16,747 nt of DNA from Phycisphaeraceae bacterium (GTDB taxonomy: Bacteria > Planctomycetota > Phycisphaerae > Phycisphaerales > Phycisphaeraceae): contig JADZET010000163.1 of assembly GCA_020850375.1 (NCBI GenBank), forward strand, positions 1 to 16,747, written 5' to 3'. Position numbers and translations under genes: made by a program. Below the pieces are notes generated by a model. The model saw nothing but the letters and a program-made list of their open reading frames with translations, did no database searches and was not told the origin of the DNA. Positions 1-8,263 of this stretch are shown in pieces. Numbering within the stretch: position 1 is the stretch's first letter; each line of letters opens with the position of its first letter.

Positions 1-2
1 AC

Positions 3-581
3 CAGGAATTGGCGGCACAGATGCAGCAGGTCGTGCAGACGCGCGACTACGTGGCGCTGGTGCAGCAGGAGCTCGACCTCGAGCAGCTTCTGCGTAAGAC
101 GCTCGAGTACCTCCTGGAGAAGGCCGGGCCGACCAACGCGGCGATCTTCCTGCCGGCGAGCATGGACGAGTTCAGCCTCGGCGGGTACGTCAACTACGAC
201 TGGACGCACGAGTCGCCGGAACTGCTGCTGCAGATGCTCGCTGAGGGGGTGGCGGCGCGGATCGCGGGGCAGGAGGACATCCTGCACGTGACCGACGACG
301 GGGAGATGAAGCGGTGGATGGGGCCGGAGTGCGATTACCTTCAGGGGTCGCACCTGGTGGCCATGCCGTGCCGCCGCAAGGGCGAGGCGCTGGCGGTGAT
401 CATGCTCTTCCGCGACGGGGCGACGCCGTTCGACGCGGCGGTGGTCAACGTCTGCAAGGCGCTCGGGCCGCTGCTGGCGGAGTACCTGACCAAGATCATC
501 CGGATCCACCACCGGCACCTGCCGGACCCGCCGGCCGACGAGGAGCAGGAGGGGGATGATTTTGGGGGGTTGGCGGCGTAA
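3..581 (+). CDS. GAF-like sensor domain protein, C-terminal part (5' end outside window)
   Basis: The frame is already open at the first base, so the gene begins upstream; the TTG at 9 is an internal codon rather than a convincing start. About 190 residues are visible. The first ~40 (QMQQVVQTRDYVALVQQELD, then DLEQLLRKTLEYLLEKAG) look like a coiled coil or signalling helix leading into the domain. The next ~125 residues have a GAF-like pattern: an AAIFLPAS strand, a YVNYD segment, then a core strand ending AVIMLFRDG followed by a terminal amphipathic helix. The tail is acidic and low complexity (PPADEEQEGDDFGG). GAF domains bind small ligands or mediate dimerisation; no enzymatic output domain is visible in this part. 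I recall similar proteins in planctomycetes, function unassigned. Transcription probably ends at the hairpin at 618-647. GAF fold fairly likely, precise role unknown. Confidence 0.6.
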   Translation, partial: QELAAQMQQVVQTRDYVALVQQELDLEQLLRKTLEYLLEKAGPTNAAIFLPASMDEFSLGGYVNYDWTHESPELLLQMLAEGVAARIAGQEDILHVTDDGEMKRWMGPECDYLQGSHLVAMPCRRKGEALAVIMLFRDGATPFDAAVVNVCKALGPLLAEYLTKIIRIHHRHLPDPPADEEQEGDDFGGLAA

Positions 582-617
582 GGACGCGGAACCCGTGGGT
601 ATTGAAGATGATTTCAG

Positions 618-647
618 CCGCCGGCGAGCAGGCCGGCGGTTTTGTTT
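618..647 (+). terminator. Rho-independent terminator after the GAF-like gene
   Basis: Perfect 8-bp GC stem: CCGCCGGC (618-625), six-base loop GAGCAG, GCCGGCGG (632-639), followed directly by TTTTGTTT (640-647). It lies 36 bp after the stop of the GAF-like gene and about 70 bp before argH. It should end the upstream transcript and make argH start from its own promoter. I could not find a convincing promoter in the remaining 70 bp. Confidence 0.85.
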
Positions 648-717
648 GATGGGGTGAGGGATGGAATGGCGATGAAAGCCAGCCCCAAAAACTTCCGGGG
701 GGGAGTAAACTGACGGG

Positions 718-2181
718 GTGAGCAAGATCCCTCCCAATTCGTCCAAACCCTCGTCCAAGGCCACGCCCAAGCCCTGGGAGCACGCCCAGGGGGGCGTCGG
801 GTCGGCGTCGGACGAGCTGGCGGTGCGGTTCGTCGAGTCGCTCAGCTACGACCGGCGGCTGTACAAGCACGACATCGCCGGGTCGGTGGCCCATGCGCGG
901 ATGCTGGCGAAGGTGGGGCTCATTTCCGGGGGCGAGCTGGGCCAGATCGAGAAGGGTCTGAGCGCGATCCAGGCCGAGATCGAGCGCGACGGGGACGGCT
1001 GGGCGGGGTGGAAGCTCGAGCTCGAGGACGTGCACATGTGCGTCGAGGCGGCGCTGATCGAGAAGGTCGGCGACGCGGGTCGGAAGCTGCACACCGGACG
1101 CAGCCGCAATGACCAGGTGGCCCTGGACCTGAAGCTGTGGGTGCATGAGGCGATCGGCAATCTCGGGCCGATGTTCGGCAAGCTGTTCGCCGCGTTCGTC
1201 GAGCTGGCCGGGCGGGACGGCGAGATCGTCATGCCCTCCTACACGCACCTGCAACGGGCGCAGCCGATCGTGGTCGGCGGCGAGCTGATCGCGTGGCTCG
1301 AGGCGTTCGACCGGGCGTGGCGGCGGTTCGGGGCGCTGTGGGAAGTGAACAAGGAGAATCCGCTGGGCGGCGGCGCGGCGGCGGGGTCGGGATTGCCGCT
1401 GGACCGGAGCATCACGGCTGAGAGTCTGCCGGTGGGGCCACCGACGGGCAGCAGCCTCGACGCGACGGCGAGCCGGGACGCGGCGCTGGACATGCTCTAC
1501 GGGCTGGCGATGACGGCGATGACGCTGTCACGCTGGGCGGAGCAGTGGATTTTGTACGCGTCGTGGGAGTTCGGCTTTATCAAGCTCGACGCGCGGTACA
1601 CCACGGGCTCGTCCATGATGCCGCAGAAGCAGAACCCGGACATGCTCGAGCTGATCCGGGGGCGGTGCGGGAACGTCTACGGGAACCTCGTGGCGCTCTT
1701 GACGATCTGCAAGGGGCTGCCCATCGGGTACAACCGGGACCTGCAGGAGGACAAGCGGCAGCTCTTCGCGGCGTATGACATGGTGGTGGATTGTCTGGAC
1801 ATGGCGGGACGGATCGTGGCGACGGCGAAGTTCCAGGGGGAGCGGATTGCCGACGGGCTGGAGCACGGGTTCCTCGACGCGACGAGCCTGGCCGAATACC
1901 TGGTGACGCGCGGGGTGCCGTTCCGGACGGCGCATCAGGTCGTCGGGTCGCTGGTGCATGAGTGCCAGACGCGGGGGGTGGAATCGCTGACGAAGCTGCC
2001 CCCGGACGTGTTCACCGCGACGTGCAAGGCCAAGGGGCTCGACGCGAAGGTGATCGGGCCCGACATGGCCCAGTGGCTCGGCGCCGAGCAGGTGGTGCGG
2101 CGGTACCAGACGCTGGGCAACGCCGGCGTCGAAGGGTATCGGCGCGAGATCCAACGCTGGCGGGAGCGAATGGGCCGGTGA
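718..2181 (+). CDS. argH: Argininosuccinate lyase
   Basis: Splits argininosuccinate into arginine and fumarate, the last step of arginine biosynthesis; a cytosolic homotetramer of the fumarase/aspartase superfamily. The 487 residues fit the family, with a Ser/Pro/Lys-rich N-terminal extension of about 20 residues before PWEHAQGGVGSASDELAVRF. Motifs visible: HTGRSRNDQ (125-133), YTHLQRAQPI with the conserved His177, and the fumarate lyase signature GSSMMPQKQNPD (297-308) carrying the catalytic Ser. The start is GTG at 718: an in-frame TAA at 706-708 rules out anything longer, and GGGAG at 701-705 is a plausible, slightly distant, ribosome binding site. The next gene follows after 50 bp with no terminator, so co-transcription with the kinase gene is possible. 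No other arg gene is in the window. Confidence 0.97.
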   Translation: MSKIPPNSSKPSSKATPKPWEHAQGGVGSASDELAVRFVESLSYDRRLYKHDIAGSVAHARMLAKVGLISGGELGQIEKGLSAIQAEIERDGDGWAGWKLELEDVHMCVEAALIEKVGDAGRKLHTGRSRNDQVALDLKLWVHEAIGNLGPMFGKLFAAFVELAGRDGEIVMPSYTHLQRAQPIVVGGELIAWLEAFDRAWRRFGALWEVNKENPLGGGAAAGSGLPLDRSITAESLPVGPPTGSSLDATASRDAALDMLYGLAMTAMTLSRWAEQWILYASWEFGFIKLDARYTTGSSMMPQKQNPDMLELIRGRCGNVYGNLVALLTICKGLPIGYNRDLQEDKRQLFAAYDMVVDCLDMAGRIVATAKFQGERIADGLEHGFLDATSLAEYLVTRGVPFRTAHQVVGSLVHECQTRGVESLTKLPPDVFTATCKAKGLDAKVIGPDMAQWLGAEQVVRRYQTLGNAGVEGYRREIQRWRERMGR

Positions 2182-2231
2182 GCGGAGGCGGGTGGCGGGG
2201 ATGAATTATTATTGAGCGGGAGTGCGCAGGC

Positions 2232-3905
2232 GTGCTGATACTGACGGTGATCAGTGGACCGGATCGCGGCAAGCGGTTCGAGCTGCCCGACGAGGAGCCC
2301 CAGCTCATCGGGCGGTCGAGCGAGGCGTTGCCGCTGACGGACCAGACGATCTCCCGCCGACACGCGGAGCTGACGCCGGACGAGGGCAAGTGGTACCTGC
2401 GCGACCTGCACAGCTCCAACGGGACGTTCCTGAACAACCGGCGGGTGGTGACGCGGACACTGTTGCAGGTGGGGGACCAGATCCGGGCGGGCAACACGAT
2501 GTTCGCCTTCGGGCAGGAGAAGAAGGACCCGGGGGTGAGGCTGGGAGCGGCCGACGAGATCGACTCTCACCTGGAGGCGGCGGTGGCGGCCAACCAGGAG
2601 TCGATGATCATGGCCGTCCCGGACCCGTCCGAGGCGGCGGTGTTCAACCTCAACGTGATCTACCTGCTGCTGGAGATGATCGGATCGACGACGGACCGGG
2701 CGCAGCTCTTGGACAAGGTGATGGACCTGATCTTCGAGTATTTCCAGGCTGATCGCGGGTTCATCCTGATGCGTGAGAGCGAGAAGGGAGAGTTCGAGCC
2801 AGTGGTGGTGCGCCACCGCCGGCCGCCGCGGCAGGAAGAGCGGCAGATCACGGCCAGTCAGACGATCGTGGAGTACGTGGCCAAGCGTCGGCAGGGCGTG
2901 CTGTCGAGCAACGCGATGAACGACCTGCGGTTCTCGACGGGCGACAGCGTGCAGCGGTACGCGATCCGCTCGGCGCTGTGCGTGCCGATCATGTTCAAGG
3001 AGGAGATGTTCGGGGTCATCCACCTCGACAGCAAGATCGTCAACTACACGTACACGGAGGACCAGCTGCACCTCCTGACGGCGATCGGGGTGCAGACGGG
3101 GCTGGCGCTGGCGAACATGCGGCTTTATTCCGAGCGATTGGCGCGGGAACGTCTGGCGGCGGTGGGGCAGACGGTGGCGTCGATCTCGCACTCGGTCAAG
3201 AACATCATCCAGGGGCTGTCCGGGGGGGCGGAGGTGGTGGAGCTGGGGATGCGCAAGGGCAACATGTCGGTGGTGAAGAACGGTTGGCCGATCGTGACGC
3301 GGAACCTCGAGCGGATCTCGGGGCTGGCGATGAACATGCTGACGTTCTCGAAGCAGCGCAAGCCGGAGCTGGAGCTGGTCGATCTCAACAAGCTGATCGA
3401 GGAGGTGGTTCAGCTGGTGCAGGCGCGCTACGACGACAAGAAGGTGGCGCTCTTGACGGACCTGGCGACGGACCTGCCGGCGGTGCCGGTGGACCCGGCG
3501 GGGGTGCACCAGGCGGTGCTGAATCTGGTGGTCAACGCGCTCGACGCGGTCGAGGCCGAGCGCGGGGCGGTGACGCTCGGGACGCGCTACGACATGATCG
3601 AGGGTGAGGTGGAGATCCGCGTGGCGGACAACGGGCCGGGGATCGACCCGGAGATCCGTAAGCGGATGTTCCTGCCCTTCTACTCGACCAAGGGTCTCAA
3701 GGGGACGGGCCTGGGGCTGGCGGTGACCAAGAAGATCGTCGACGAGCACGGGGGGGCGGTCCGGGTGGACACCTCGGCGGAGAAGGGCACGACCTTCGTG
3801 ATCACGCTCTCGACCACGGCGGAGATGGTTCCGACGTCGGCCGACACGGACGGGCACCCGGCGATCATCGAGGAGGACGAGGAGGGGGAGGACCCGCCGG
3901 AGTAG
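2232..3905 (+). CDS. FHA-GAF sensor histidine kinase
   Basis: A 557-residue soluble signalling kinase. Domains in order: FHA at about 1-95 (IGRSSE with Arg28, SRRHAEL at 41-47, LHSSNGTFLN at 59-68), which binds phosphothreonine peptides; a linker; GAF at about 145-298; the HisKA dimerisation helix with SISHSVKNIIQGL, phospho-acceptor His320; and a HATPase domain with N-box NLVVNALDAVE (431-441), G1 box ADNGPGID (465-472) and G2 box GTGLGLAV (491-498). No membrane segment or signal peptide is seen, so it acts in the cytosol. The C-terminal tail is acidic (EEDEEGEDPPE). There is no receiver domain here and no response regulator beside it: an orphan kinase. GTG start chosen because TGA at 2202-2204 closes the frame and GGGAG (2218-2222) sits 9 nt upstream. 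FHA plus histidine kinase implies crosstalk with Ser/Thr kinases; that is inference. Confidence 0.9.
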   Translation: MLILTVISGPDRGKRFELPDEEPQLIGRSSEALPLTDQTISRRHAELTPDEGKWYLRDLHSSNGTFLNNRRVVTRTLLQVGDQIRAGNTMFAFGQEKKDPGVRLGAADEIDSHLEAAVAANQESMIMAVPDPSEAAVFNLNVIYLLLEMIGSTTDRAQLLDKVMDLIFEYFQADRGFILMRESEKGEFEPVVVRHRRPPRQEERQITASQTIVEYVAKRRQGVLSSNAMNDLRFSTGDSVQRYAIRSALCVPIMFKEEMFGVIHLDSKIVNYTYTEDQLHLLTAIGVQTGLALANMRLYSERLARERLAAVGQTVASISHSVKNIIQGLSGGAEVVELGMRKGNMSVVKNGWPIVTRNLERISGLAMNMLTFSKQRKPELELVDLNKLIEEVVQLVQARYDDKKVALLTDLATDLPAVPVDPAGVHQAVLNLVVNALDAVEAERGAVTLGTRYDMIEGEVEIRVADNGPGIDPEIRKRMFLPFYSTKGLKGTGLGLAVTKKIVDEHGGAVRVDTSAEKGTTFVITLSTTAEMVPTSADTDGHPAIIEEDEEGEDPPE

Positions 3906-3955
3906 GCCGGGCGATGGGGCCGGCAGCCGAGGGTTTTCGCGGAAGGCAGGGGTGC

Positions 3956-3971
3956 GATACGATATCGTGTC
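3956..3971. repeat. 16-bp near-perfect palindrome upstream of lepA
   Basis: GATACGATATCGTGTC contains the perfect 10-bp palindrome ACGATATCGT (3959-3968), with two more matched pairs outside one T/G mismatch. It lies in the 120-bp gap between the kinase stop and lepA, about 55 bp before the lepA ATG, in a place suited to a dimeric regulator. TACGAT inside it could double as a weak -10 box, but I find no good -35. Operator function is inference. Confidence 0.35.
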
Positions 3972-4025
3972 TGTCCCGCGCGGCGGATTGACCCGCCCGG
4001 GGGGCTTTGACCAACCTTGACCCGC

Positions 4026-5828
4026 ATGAACATCCGTAACTTCTGCATCATCGCCCACATCGACCACGGCAAGAGCACGCTCGCCGACCGGCTTCTGCAG
4101 CGCACGGGGGCGATCAGCGAGCGGGACATGCGTGAGCAGGTGCTTGACGGGATGGACCTCGAACGCGAGCGGGGGATCACGATCAAGGCGTCGGCGGTAA
4201 GCGTGCAGTACAAGCACGGGGGGCAGAATTACCTCCTGAATTTCATTGACACGCCGGGGCACGTGGATTTTCATTACGAGGTCTCGCGGGCACTGACGGC
4301 GTGCGAGGGGGCGATCCTGGTCGTGGACGCGACGCAGGGGGTCGAGGCGCAGACGGTGGCCAATGCTTACATGGCGATCGACGCGGGCCTCGAGATCATC
4401 CCGGTGGTCAACAAGGTGGACCTGCCCTCGGCCCGGCCGGAGGAGGTGGCGCTGGAGATCGAGCACGTGCTGGGGATCGACGCGAACACGTGCATCTTCT
4501 GCTCGGCCAAGACGGGGCTGGGGATTGACGACCTGCTGGCGGCGATCTGCACGAAGCTGCCGGGCCCGAAGGGCGACGCGGAGGCGAAGACGCAGGCGCT
4601 GATCTTTGACAGCGAGTACGACGATTACCGAGGGGTGATCGTCTACTTCCGCCTGATAAACGGGCGACTGAAGGTCGGCGACAAGGTGCGGATGATGGGG
4701 ACGGGGCGGACATACCACGTCACGGAGATGGGCAAGTTCATGCCCAAGATGATGCCCATCAAGGCGCCGTTCGAGGCCGGCGAGGTGGGGTATCTGGTGG
4801 CGGCGATCAAGACGCTGGCGGACGTGAACATCGGTGACACGCTGACGCTGGACCTGCACCCGGCCGAGGAGGCGCTGCCGGGGTACCGCGAGCCGCAGCG
4901 GATGGTGTTCTGCGATTTTTATCCGGTGGGGGACACGCAGTTCGAGACGCTGCGCGACGCGATCGAGCGGCTGCACCTCAACGACGCGTCGTTCACCTTC
5001 GCCCCGCAGAACTCCGAGGCGCTGGGGTTCGGCTTCCGGTGCGGGTTCCTGGGGCTGCTGCACATGGACATCGTGCAGGAACGGCTCGAGCGCGAGAGCA
5101 ACGTCCAGCTGGTGCAGACGGCGCCGACGGTGACGTACGAGATCCTGATGCACTCGGGCGATGGGCCGGACAAGACGGTGCAGATCACCAACCCGGCGGA
5201 TCTGCCGGACGTCGCGGCGGTGCGGGAGATCCGTGAGCCGATCGTCAAGGTCGAGATCATCACGCCCAACGACAGCATCGGCGACCTGATGAAGCTGTGC
5301 GAGGCGAGGCGCGGGATCTACAAGAGCCAGAAGTTCCTGTCCGAGACGCGGCAGATCCTCGATTACGAGCTGCCGTTGGCGGAGATCATTTACGACTTCT
5401 ACGACAAGCTCAAGTCCATCACGCGCGGGTACGGGACGATGGACTACACGCTGATCGGTTTCCGGTCGGACCGGCTGGTCAAGCTTGACATCCTGGTCAA
5501 CGGGGACAGGGTCGACGCGTTGTCGGTGATCGTGCACCGGGACAAGGCCGAGATCCGCGGGCGGGCGCTGCTCAAGAAGCTCAAGGAGAAGATCGACCGG
5601 CACCTGTTCGAGATCCCGCTTCAGGCGGCGATCGGGGGGAAGGTGATCGCGCGGGAGACGATCAAGTCGATGGGCAAGAACGTGCTGGCCAAGTGCTACG
5701 GCGGCGACGTGAGCCGTAAGAGGAAGCTGCTGGAGAAGCAGAAAGAGGGCAAGAAGCGGATGAAGCGCGTCGGGACGGTGGACATCCCGCAGGAGGCGTT
5801 CATGGCGGTGCTGGAGCCGGGGGAGTAG
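4026..5828 (+). CDS. lepA: Elongation factor 4 (LepA), translational GTPase
   Basis: Ribosome-associated GTPase related to EF-G, reported to back-translocate or remodel stalled ribosomes and to aid initiation or 30S assembly. Starting at ATG 4026 gives 600 residues, the normal LepA length. GTPase motifs: AHIDHGKST (10-18), RERGIT (47-52, switch I), DTPGH (75-79, with His79 the catalytic-type His), NKVD (129-132), SAK (160-162). Domains II and III follow, then the LepA-specific C-terminal domain with [20 protein letters not shown] and the basic [20 protein letters not shown] stretch that is hallmark LepA and separates it from EF-G and TypA. An in-frame TTG at 4017 would add three residues (MTR) and sits better relative to the G-run at 3999-4004 than the ATG does; the ATG is preferred because the product then begins like its homologues (MNIRNF). 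Convergent with purM. Confidence 0.97.
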   Translation: MNIRNFCIIAHIDHGKSTLADRLLQRTGAISERDMREQVLDGMDLERERGITIKASAVSVQYKHGGQNYLLNFIDTPGHVDFHYEVSRALTACEGAILVVDATQGVEAQTVANAYMAIDAGLEIIPVVNKVDLPSARPEEVALEIEHVLGIDANTCIFCSAKTGLGIDDLLAAICTKLPGPKGDAEAKTQALIFDSEYDDYRGVIVYFRLINGRLKVGDKVRMMGTGRTYHVTEMGKFMPKMMPIKAPFEAGEVGYLVAAIKTLADVNIGDTLTLDLHPAEEALPGYREPQRMVFCDFYPVGDTQFETLRDAIERLHLNDASFTFAPQNSEALGFGFRCGFLGLLHMDIVQERLERESNVQLVQTAPTVTYEILMHSGDGPDKTVQITNPADLPDVAAVREIREPIVKVEIITPNDSIGDLMKLCEARRGIYKSQKFLSETRQILDYELPLAEIIYDFYDKLKSITRGYGTMDYTLIGFRSDRLVKLDILVNGDRVDALSVIVHRDKAEIRGRALLKKLKEKIDRHLFEIPLQAAIGGKVIARETIKSMGKNVLAKCYGGDVSRKRKLLEKQKEGKKRMKRVGTVDIPQEAFMAVLEPGE

Positions 5829-5846
5829 GGCTTCGAATCAGATTTA

Positions 5847-6025
5847 ACCACCAAGACACCAAGGACACCAAGAAGAGAAGACAGAGCATTTCACCACGGA
5901 GATCACGGAGGACACAGAGTCCGATCCGAAAGAATCATTGCGTTTTTTCTCCGTGTCTTCTCCGTGCTCTCCGTGGCCTCCGTGGTAAATCTGTCTTACC
6001 ACTTCTTAGCGGCCTTCGTGGTTGG
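5847..6025. repeat. Nested imperfect inverted repeat built of CACCAAG / CACGGAG units
   Basis: Fills most of the 213-bp gap between convergent lepA and purM. The outer arms are 5847-5875, with repeated CACCAAG, and 6002-6025, whose reverse complement matches 15 of 20 bases at the inner end. The inner arms are 5893-5919 (ACCACGGAG, CACGGAG, CACAGAG) and 5960-5986, matching 22 of 27 bases as reverse complements. The centre (5920-5959) holds a T6 run. A transcript from either side could fold into a long interrupted stem, so it may act as a shared terminator or transcript-end structure for both genes. Units of this kind look like a dispersed intergenic repeat family; copies elsewhere cannot be seen from here. 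Confidence 0.7.
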
Positions 6026-6041
6026 TCTGTTGGCTTGAGTT

Positions 6042-7094
6042 TTACCAGCGGATCTGGCTAGTGAAACGGACGACGCGGCCCGGTTCGCCTTGGGGCGCGG
6101 GGATGATTTTGCCGATGGGGTAGCAGTCGATGCCTTTGGATTGGACGTGGGCGATAACCTGGTTGGCGGCGGCGGGGTCGACGACGGCGGTGATGCCGAC
6201 GCCGAGGTTGAAGGTGCGGAGCATGTCGGCGTCGGGGACGTCGCCTTCTTTGCGGATGTGACGGAAGAGGGTGGGGATTTTGAGGGTGGCCAGGTCGATC
6301 GACGCTTCGATTCCGGGGGGCAGGATGCGGTCGAGGTTGCCGGCGATGCCGCCGCCGGTGATGTGGGCGAGGCCGTGAATTGCCGAGTCGGTTCGCAGGT
6401 CGCGCAGGGCGGGCCAGTAGCAGCGGTGCGGTTCGAGGATGGCGTCGAGGAAGGATCGGCCGTCGATGTTGTCGTCGGCCAGGGCGGGGCGGCGGGCGAG
6501 CAGGGCGCGGACTAGGGAGTAGCCGTTGGTGTGCAGGCCGCTCGACGCCAGGGCCAGGACGGTGTCGCCCGGGCGGATGGCGGAGCCGTCGATGATGCGG
6601 GATTTTTCGACGACGCCGACGATGCTGGAGGTCAGGACGTAGAGGCCGGGCTCGAGGACGCCGGGCTGCTCGCTGGTCTCGCCGCCGGTGAGGGTGCAGC
6701 CCTGCTCGCGGCAGACGGCGGCGATGGCGGCGACGAGGCGGCTCACCACGTCTTTTTCGAGCTTGCCGCAGACGATCACGTCCTGGACGGAGAGCGGCTC
6801 GGCGCCCATGACGATGATGTCGTCGATGAGGTGATGGATCATGTCGCGGGCGATGGACTCGACGCGCCCCTGGGCGAGGGCGATTTTCTGTTTTGAGCCG
6901 GGCTCTTCGCTCTTGAGGACCAGGACGGGGTGCTCGTAGCCGGGGAATTTGGCGTCGAAGAGAGAGGCGAAGGCGCCCAGGCGATTGAGGACGCGGGGGT
7001 CCTGCGGCTCCATGCTCTTGGCCATGTCGCGCTTGGTCGCGTCGGCCAGGGAGATGTTGACGCCGGCTTGTTCGTAGGAGAGGCCTTTGGGCAT
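6042..7094 (-). CDS. purM: Phosphoribosylformylglycinamidine cyclo-ligase (AIR synthetase)
   Basis: Closes the imidazole ring of FGAM to give AIR using ATP, step five of purine biosynthesis; cytosolic homodimer of the PurM/ThiL/HypE/SelD superfamily. The 350 residues match family length. Recognisable segments: SYEQAGVNISLADA near the N-terminus, HLIDDIIVMGAEPLSVQD (88-105), GCTLTGGETSEQPGV (132-146), ALASSGLHTNGYSLVR (181-196), HITGGGIAGNLDRILP (244-259) and MLRTFNLGVG further on. The glycine-rich loop that is normally TDGVGTK is here SEEPGSKQK (62-70), a marked change in the nucleotide/substrate loop. ATG 7094 has GAGG a few bases upstream. Transcribed downstream of the WYL regulator with an 84-bp gap, so it may have its own promoter or read through. 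No other pur gene is present. Assignment secure as PurM family; the exact reaction is likely but less certain because of the loop. Confidence 0.92.
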   Translation of the reverse strand: MPKGLSYEQAGVNISLADATKRDMAKSMEPQDPRVLNRLGAFASLFDAKFPGYEHPVLVLKSEEPGSKQKIALAQGRVESIARDMIHHLIDDIIVMGAEPLSVQDVIVCGKLEKDVVSRLVAAIAAVCREQGCTLTGGETSEQPGVLEPGLYVLTSSIVGVVEKSRIIDGSAIRPGDTVLALASSGLHTNGYSLVRALLARRPALADDNIDGRSFLDAILEPHRCYWPALRDLRTDSAIHGLAHITGGGIAGNLDRILPPGIEASIDLATLKIPTLFRHIRKEGDVPDADMLRTFNLGVGITAVVDPAAANQVIAHVQSKGIDCYPIGKIIPAPQGEPGRVVRFTSQIRW

Positions 7095-7178
7095 GGGAAA
7101 CCTCGATGAAAATGAAGCGTCCGCGGCCGGGATGGGCTGGTCGCGGCTGAGGCATGATCTTAACCGATTGGGCGGGGG

Positions 7179-8156
7179 CTACCCCTGCTGGGTGGTCCAG
7201 GCCTGTTTGTGCATCTGGGCGACGCGTTGGCGGAGGGCGGGGGGGGCGATCACGCGGACCTGGTCGGCGTAGCCGCAGAGCCACCAGGCGATCTCGGATA
7301 GGCCGTCGACGTCGAAGGTCATCCGGCAGCGGCCGTCGGGGAGGATCGTGGATTTCTGTGAGGGGTGCCAGAGGACTTCGCTGACATTGGTGGCGACTTT
7401 AGGCGCGAACTCGAGCTCGACGTGATGGATCTCGCCCTCGGGGATCAGGCGCCAGGCTCGGCCGAGCTTTTCTTGGACGGAGAAGTTCTTGGGCTTGCGG
7501 AAGAGTTTGGGCGTGGGTTCAAGCTGGCGGATGCGGGCGAGTTTGAGCACGCGGACTTGTTTGTGCACGTCGGTCTTGCCCAGGACGTACCAACTGACGG
7601 CGCTGAAGTGCAGGGCGTAGGGCTCGAGGAGGCAGTCGAGGGGCTTGTCCTCGACGGGGCTCTCGTAGAGGATGCGGCAGGCGCGACCCTCGTCGATGCA
7701 GCGGTGCAGGGCGAGGTAGTGGTTGGCCTCGGCGTCGGCGTCGGTGCCGGGCTGAGGGGTGGGGTTGATGGAGACGGCCTGGGTGAGTTCGGCGCAGACG
7801 GTTCGGATGGGGTCGGGGACGGAGGTGAGGAGTTTGTTGACGGCGCTGAGGGCGGCTTGGCGGAGGGGGCCTTTCCCGGTGGCGCGGGCGGTGTGGGCGA
7901 GCAGGAGTAGGCCGAGGGTTTCGGGGACGGTCAGGCTGATGGGGGGGAGGAAGAAGGACTGGGCGATGCGGTAGCCGTGGCCGGTCTGGTGATAGCAGGG
8001 GATGCCGGCCTTTTGGAGGACTTCGAGGTCGCGGAAGAGGGTGCGTCGGCTGACGTTCATCTCGACGGCGAGGTCGACGGCGGAGCGGGCGCGGGAGCTC
8101 TGGAGCAGGGAGATCAGGCGGAGGAGGCGTTGGATGCGTTTGGTCTTGTCGAGCAT
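7179..8156 (-). CDS. WYL-domain transcriptional regulator (YafY/DeoR-type HTH)
   Basis: 325-residue DNA-binding regulator. Residues 5-62 form a DeoR/HTH_11 winged helix (RIQRLLRLISLLQSS, then VSRRTLFRDLEVLQKAGIP with the recognition helix, then a wing with YHQTGHGYRI). A helical linker follows. The WYL domain, a ligand-binding (often nucleic acid or nucleotide) Sm-like fold, covers about 145-215 and has SWYVLG at 188-193 in place of the canonical WYL and the basic VRVLKLARIRQL after it. The C-terminal WCX-type extension is at about 240-315 (FDVDGLSEIAWWLCGYADQV). The start codon is ATG at 8156; there is no strong ribosome binding site. It lies upstream of purM in the same direction. A small dyad at 8207-8225 could be an autoregulatory operator. 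WYL regulators often control DNA-damage or defence genes, but no such gene is adjacent, so the target is unknown. Confidence 0.9.
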   Translation of the reverse strand: MLDKTKRIQRLLRLISLLQSSRARSAVDLAVEMNVSRRTLFRDLEVLQKAGIPCYHQTGHGYRIAQSFFLPPISLTVPETLGLLLLAHTARATGKGPLRQAALSAVNKLLTSVPDPIRTVCAELTQAVSINPTPQPGTDADAEANHYLALHRCIDEGRACRILYESPVEDKPLDCLLEPYALHFSAVSWYVLGKTDVHKQVRVLKLARIRQLEPTPKLFRKPKNFSVQEKLGRAWRLIPEGEIHHVELEFAPKVATNVSEVLWHPSQKSTILPDGRCRMTFDVDGLSEIAWWLCGYADQVRVIAPPALRQRVAQMHKQAWTTQQG

Positions 8157-8206
8157 GGCGGCCCCCGGAGTTTTCGCGAGATCGGCCGGGAAGGGATGTG
8201 GGCAGA

Positions 8207-8225
8207 CGTGGTCAACGATACCACG
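8207..8225. promoter_or_regulatory. Candidate operator dyad upstream of the WYL regulator
   Basis: Perfect 6-bp inverted arms CGTGGT (8207-8212) and ACCACG (8220-8225) separated by 7 bp, located 51-69 bp before the regulator's ATG on its coding side. The size and position suit autoregulation by a dimeric HTH protein. There is only one copy and no clear promoter boxes, so this is inference. Confidence 0.3.
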
Positions 8226-8263
8226 GGATGGAACGTGGGCCAGCCGTCCGCAAGGTTTTGATA

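Noticed and set aside
1935..5603. A 1222-codon open frame on the minus strand spanning argH, the kinase gene and lepA
   Set aside because: It is antisense to three genes with clear motifs. Its translation is a monotonous Arg/His/Leu/Asp/Val-rich string with no domain, typical of GC-rich codon bias keeping the opposite frame free of stops.
7095..7178. Promoter or purine riboswitch between the WYL regulator and purM
   Set aside because: TAAGAT on the minus strand resembles a -10 box but has no matching -35, and the 84-bp gap is too short and lacks the paired-loop layout of a purine or PRPP riboswitch.
6058..7284. A 408-codon minus-strand frame overlapping purM
   Set aside because: Arg/Pro/His-rich without motifs, out of frame with the clear PurM protein.
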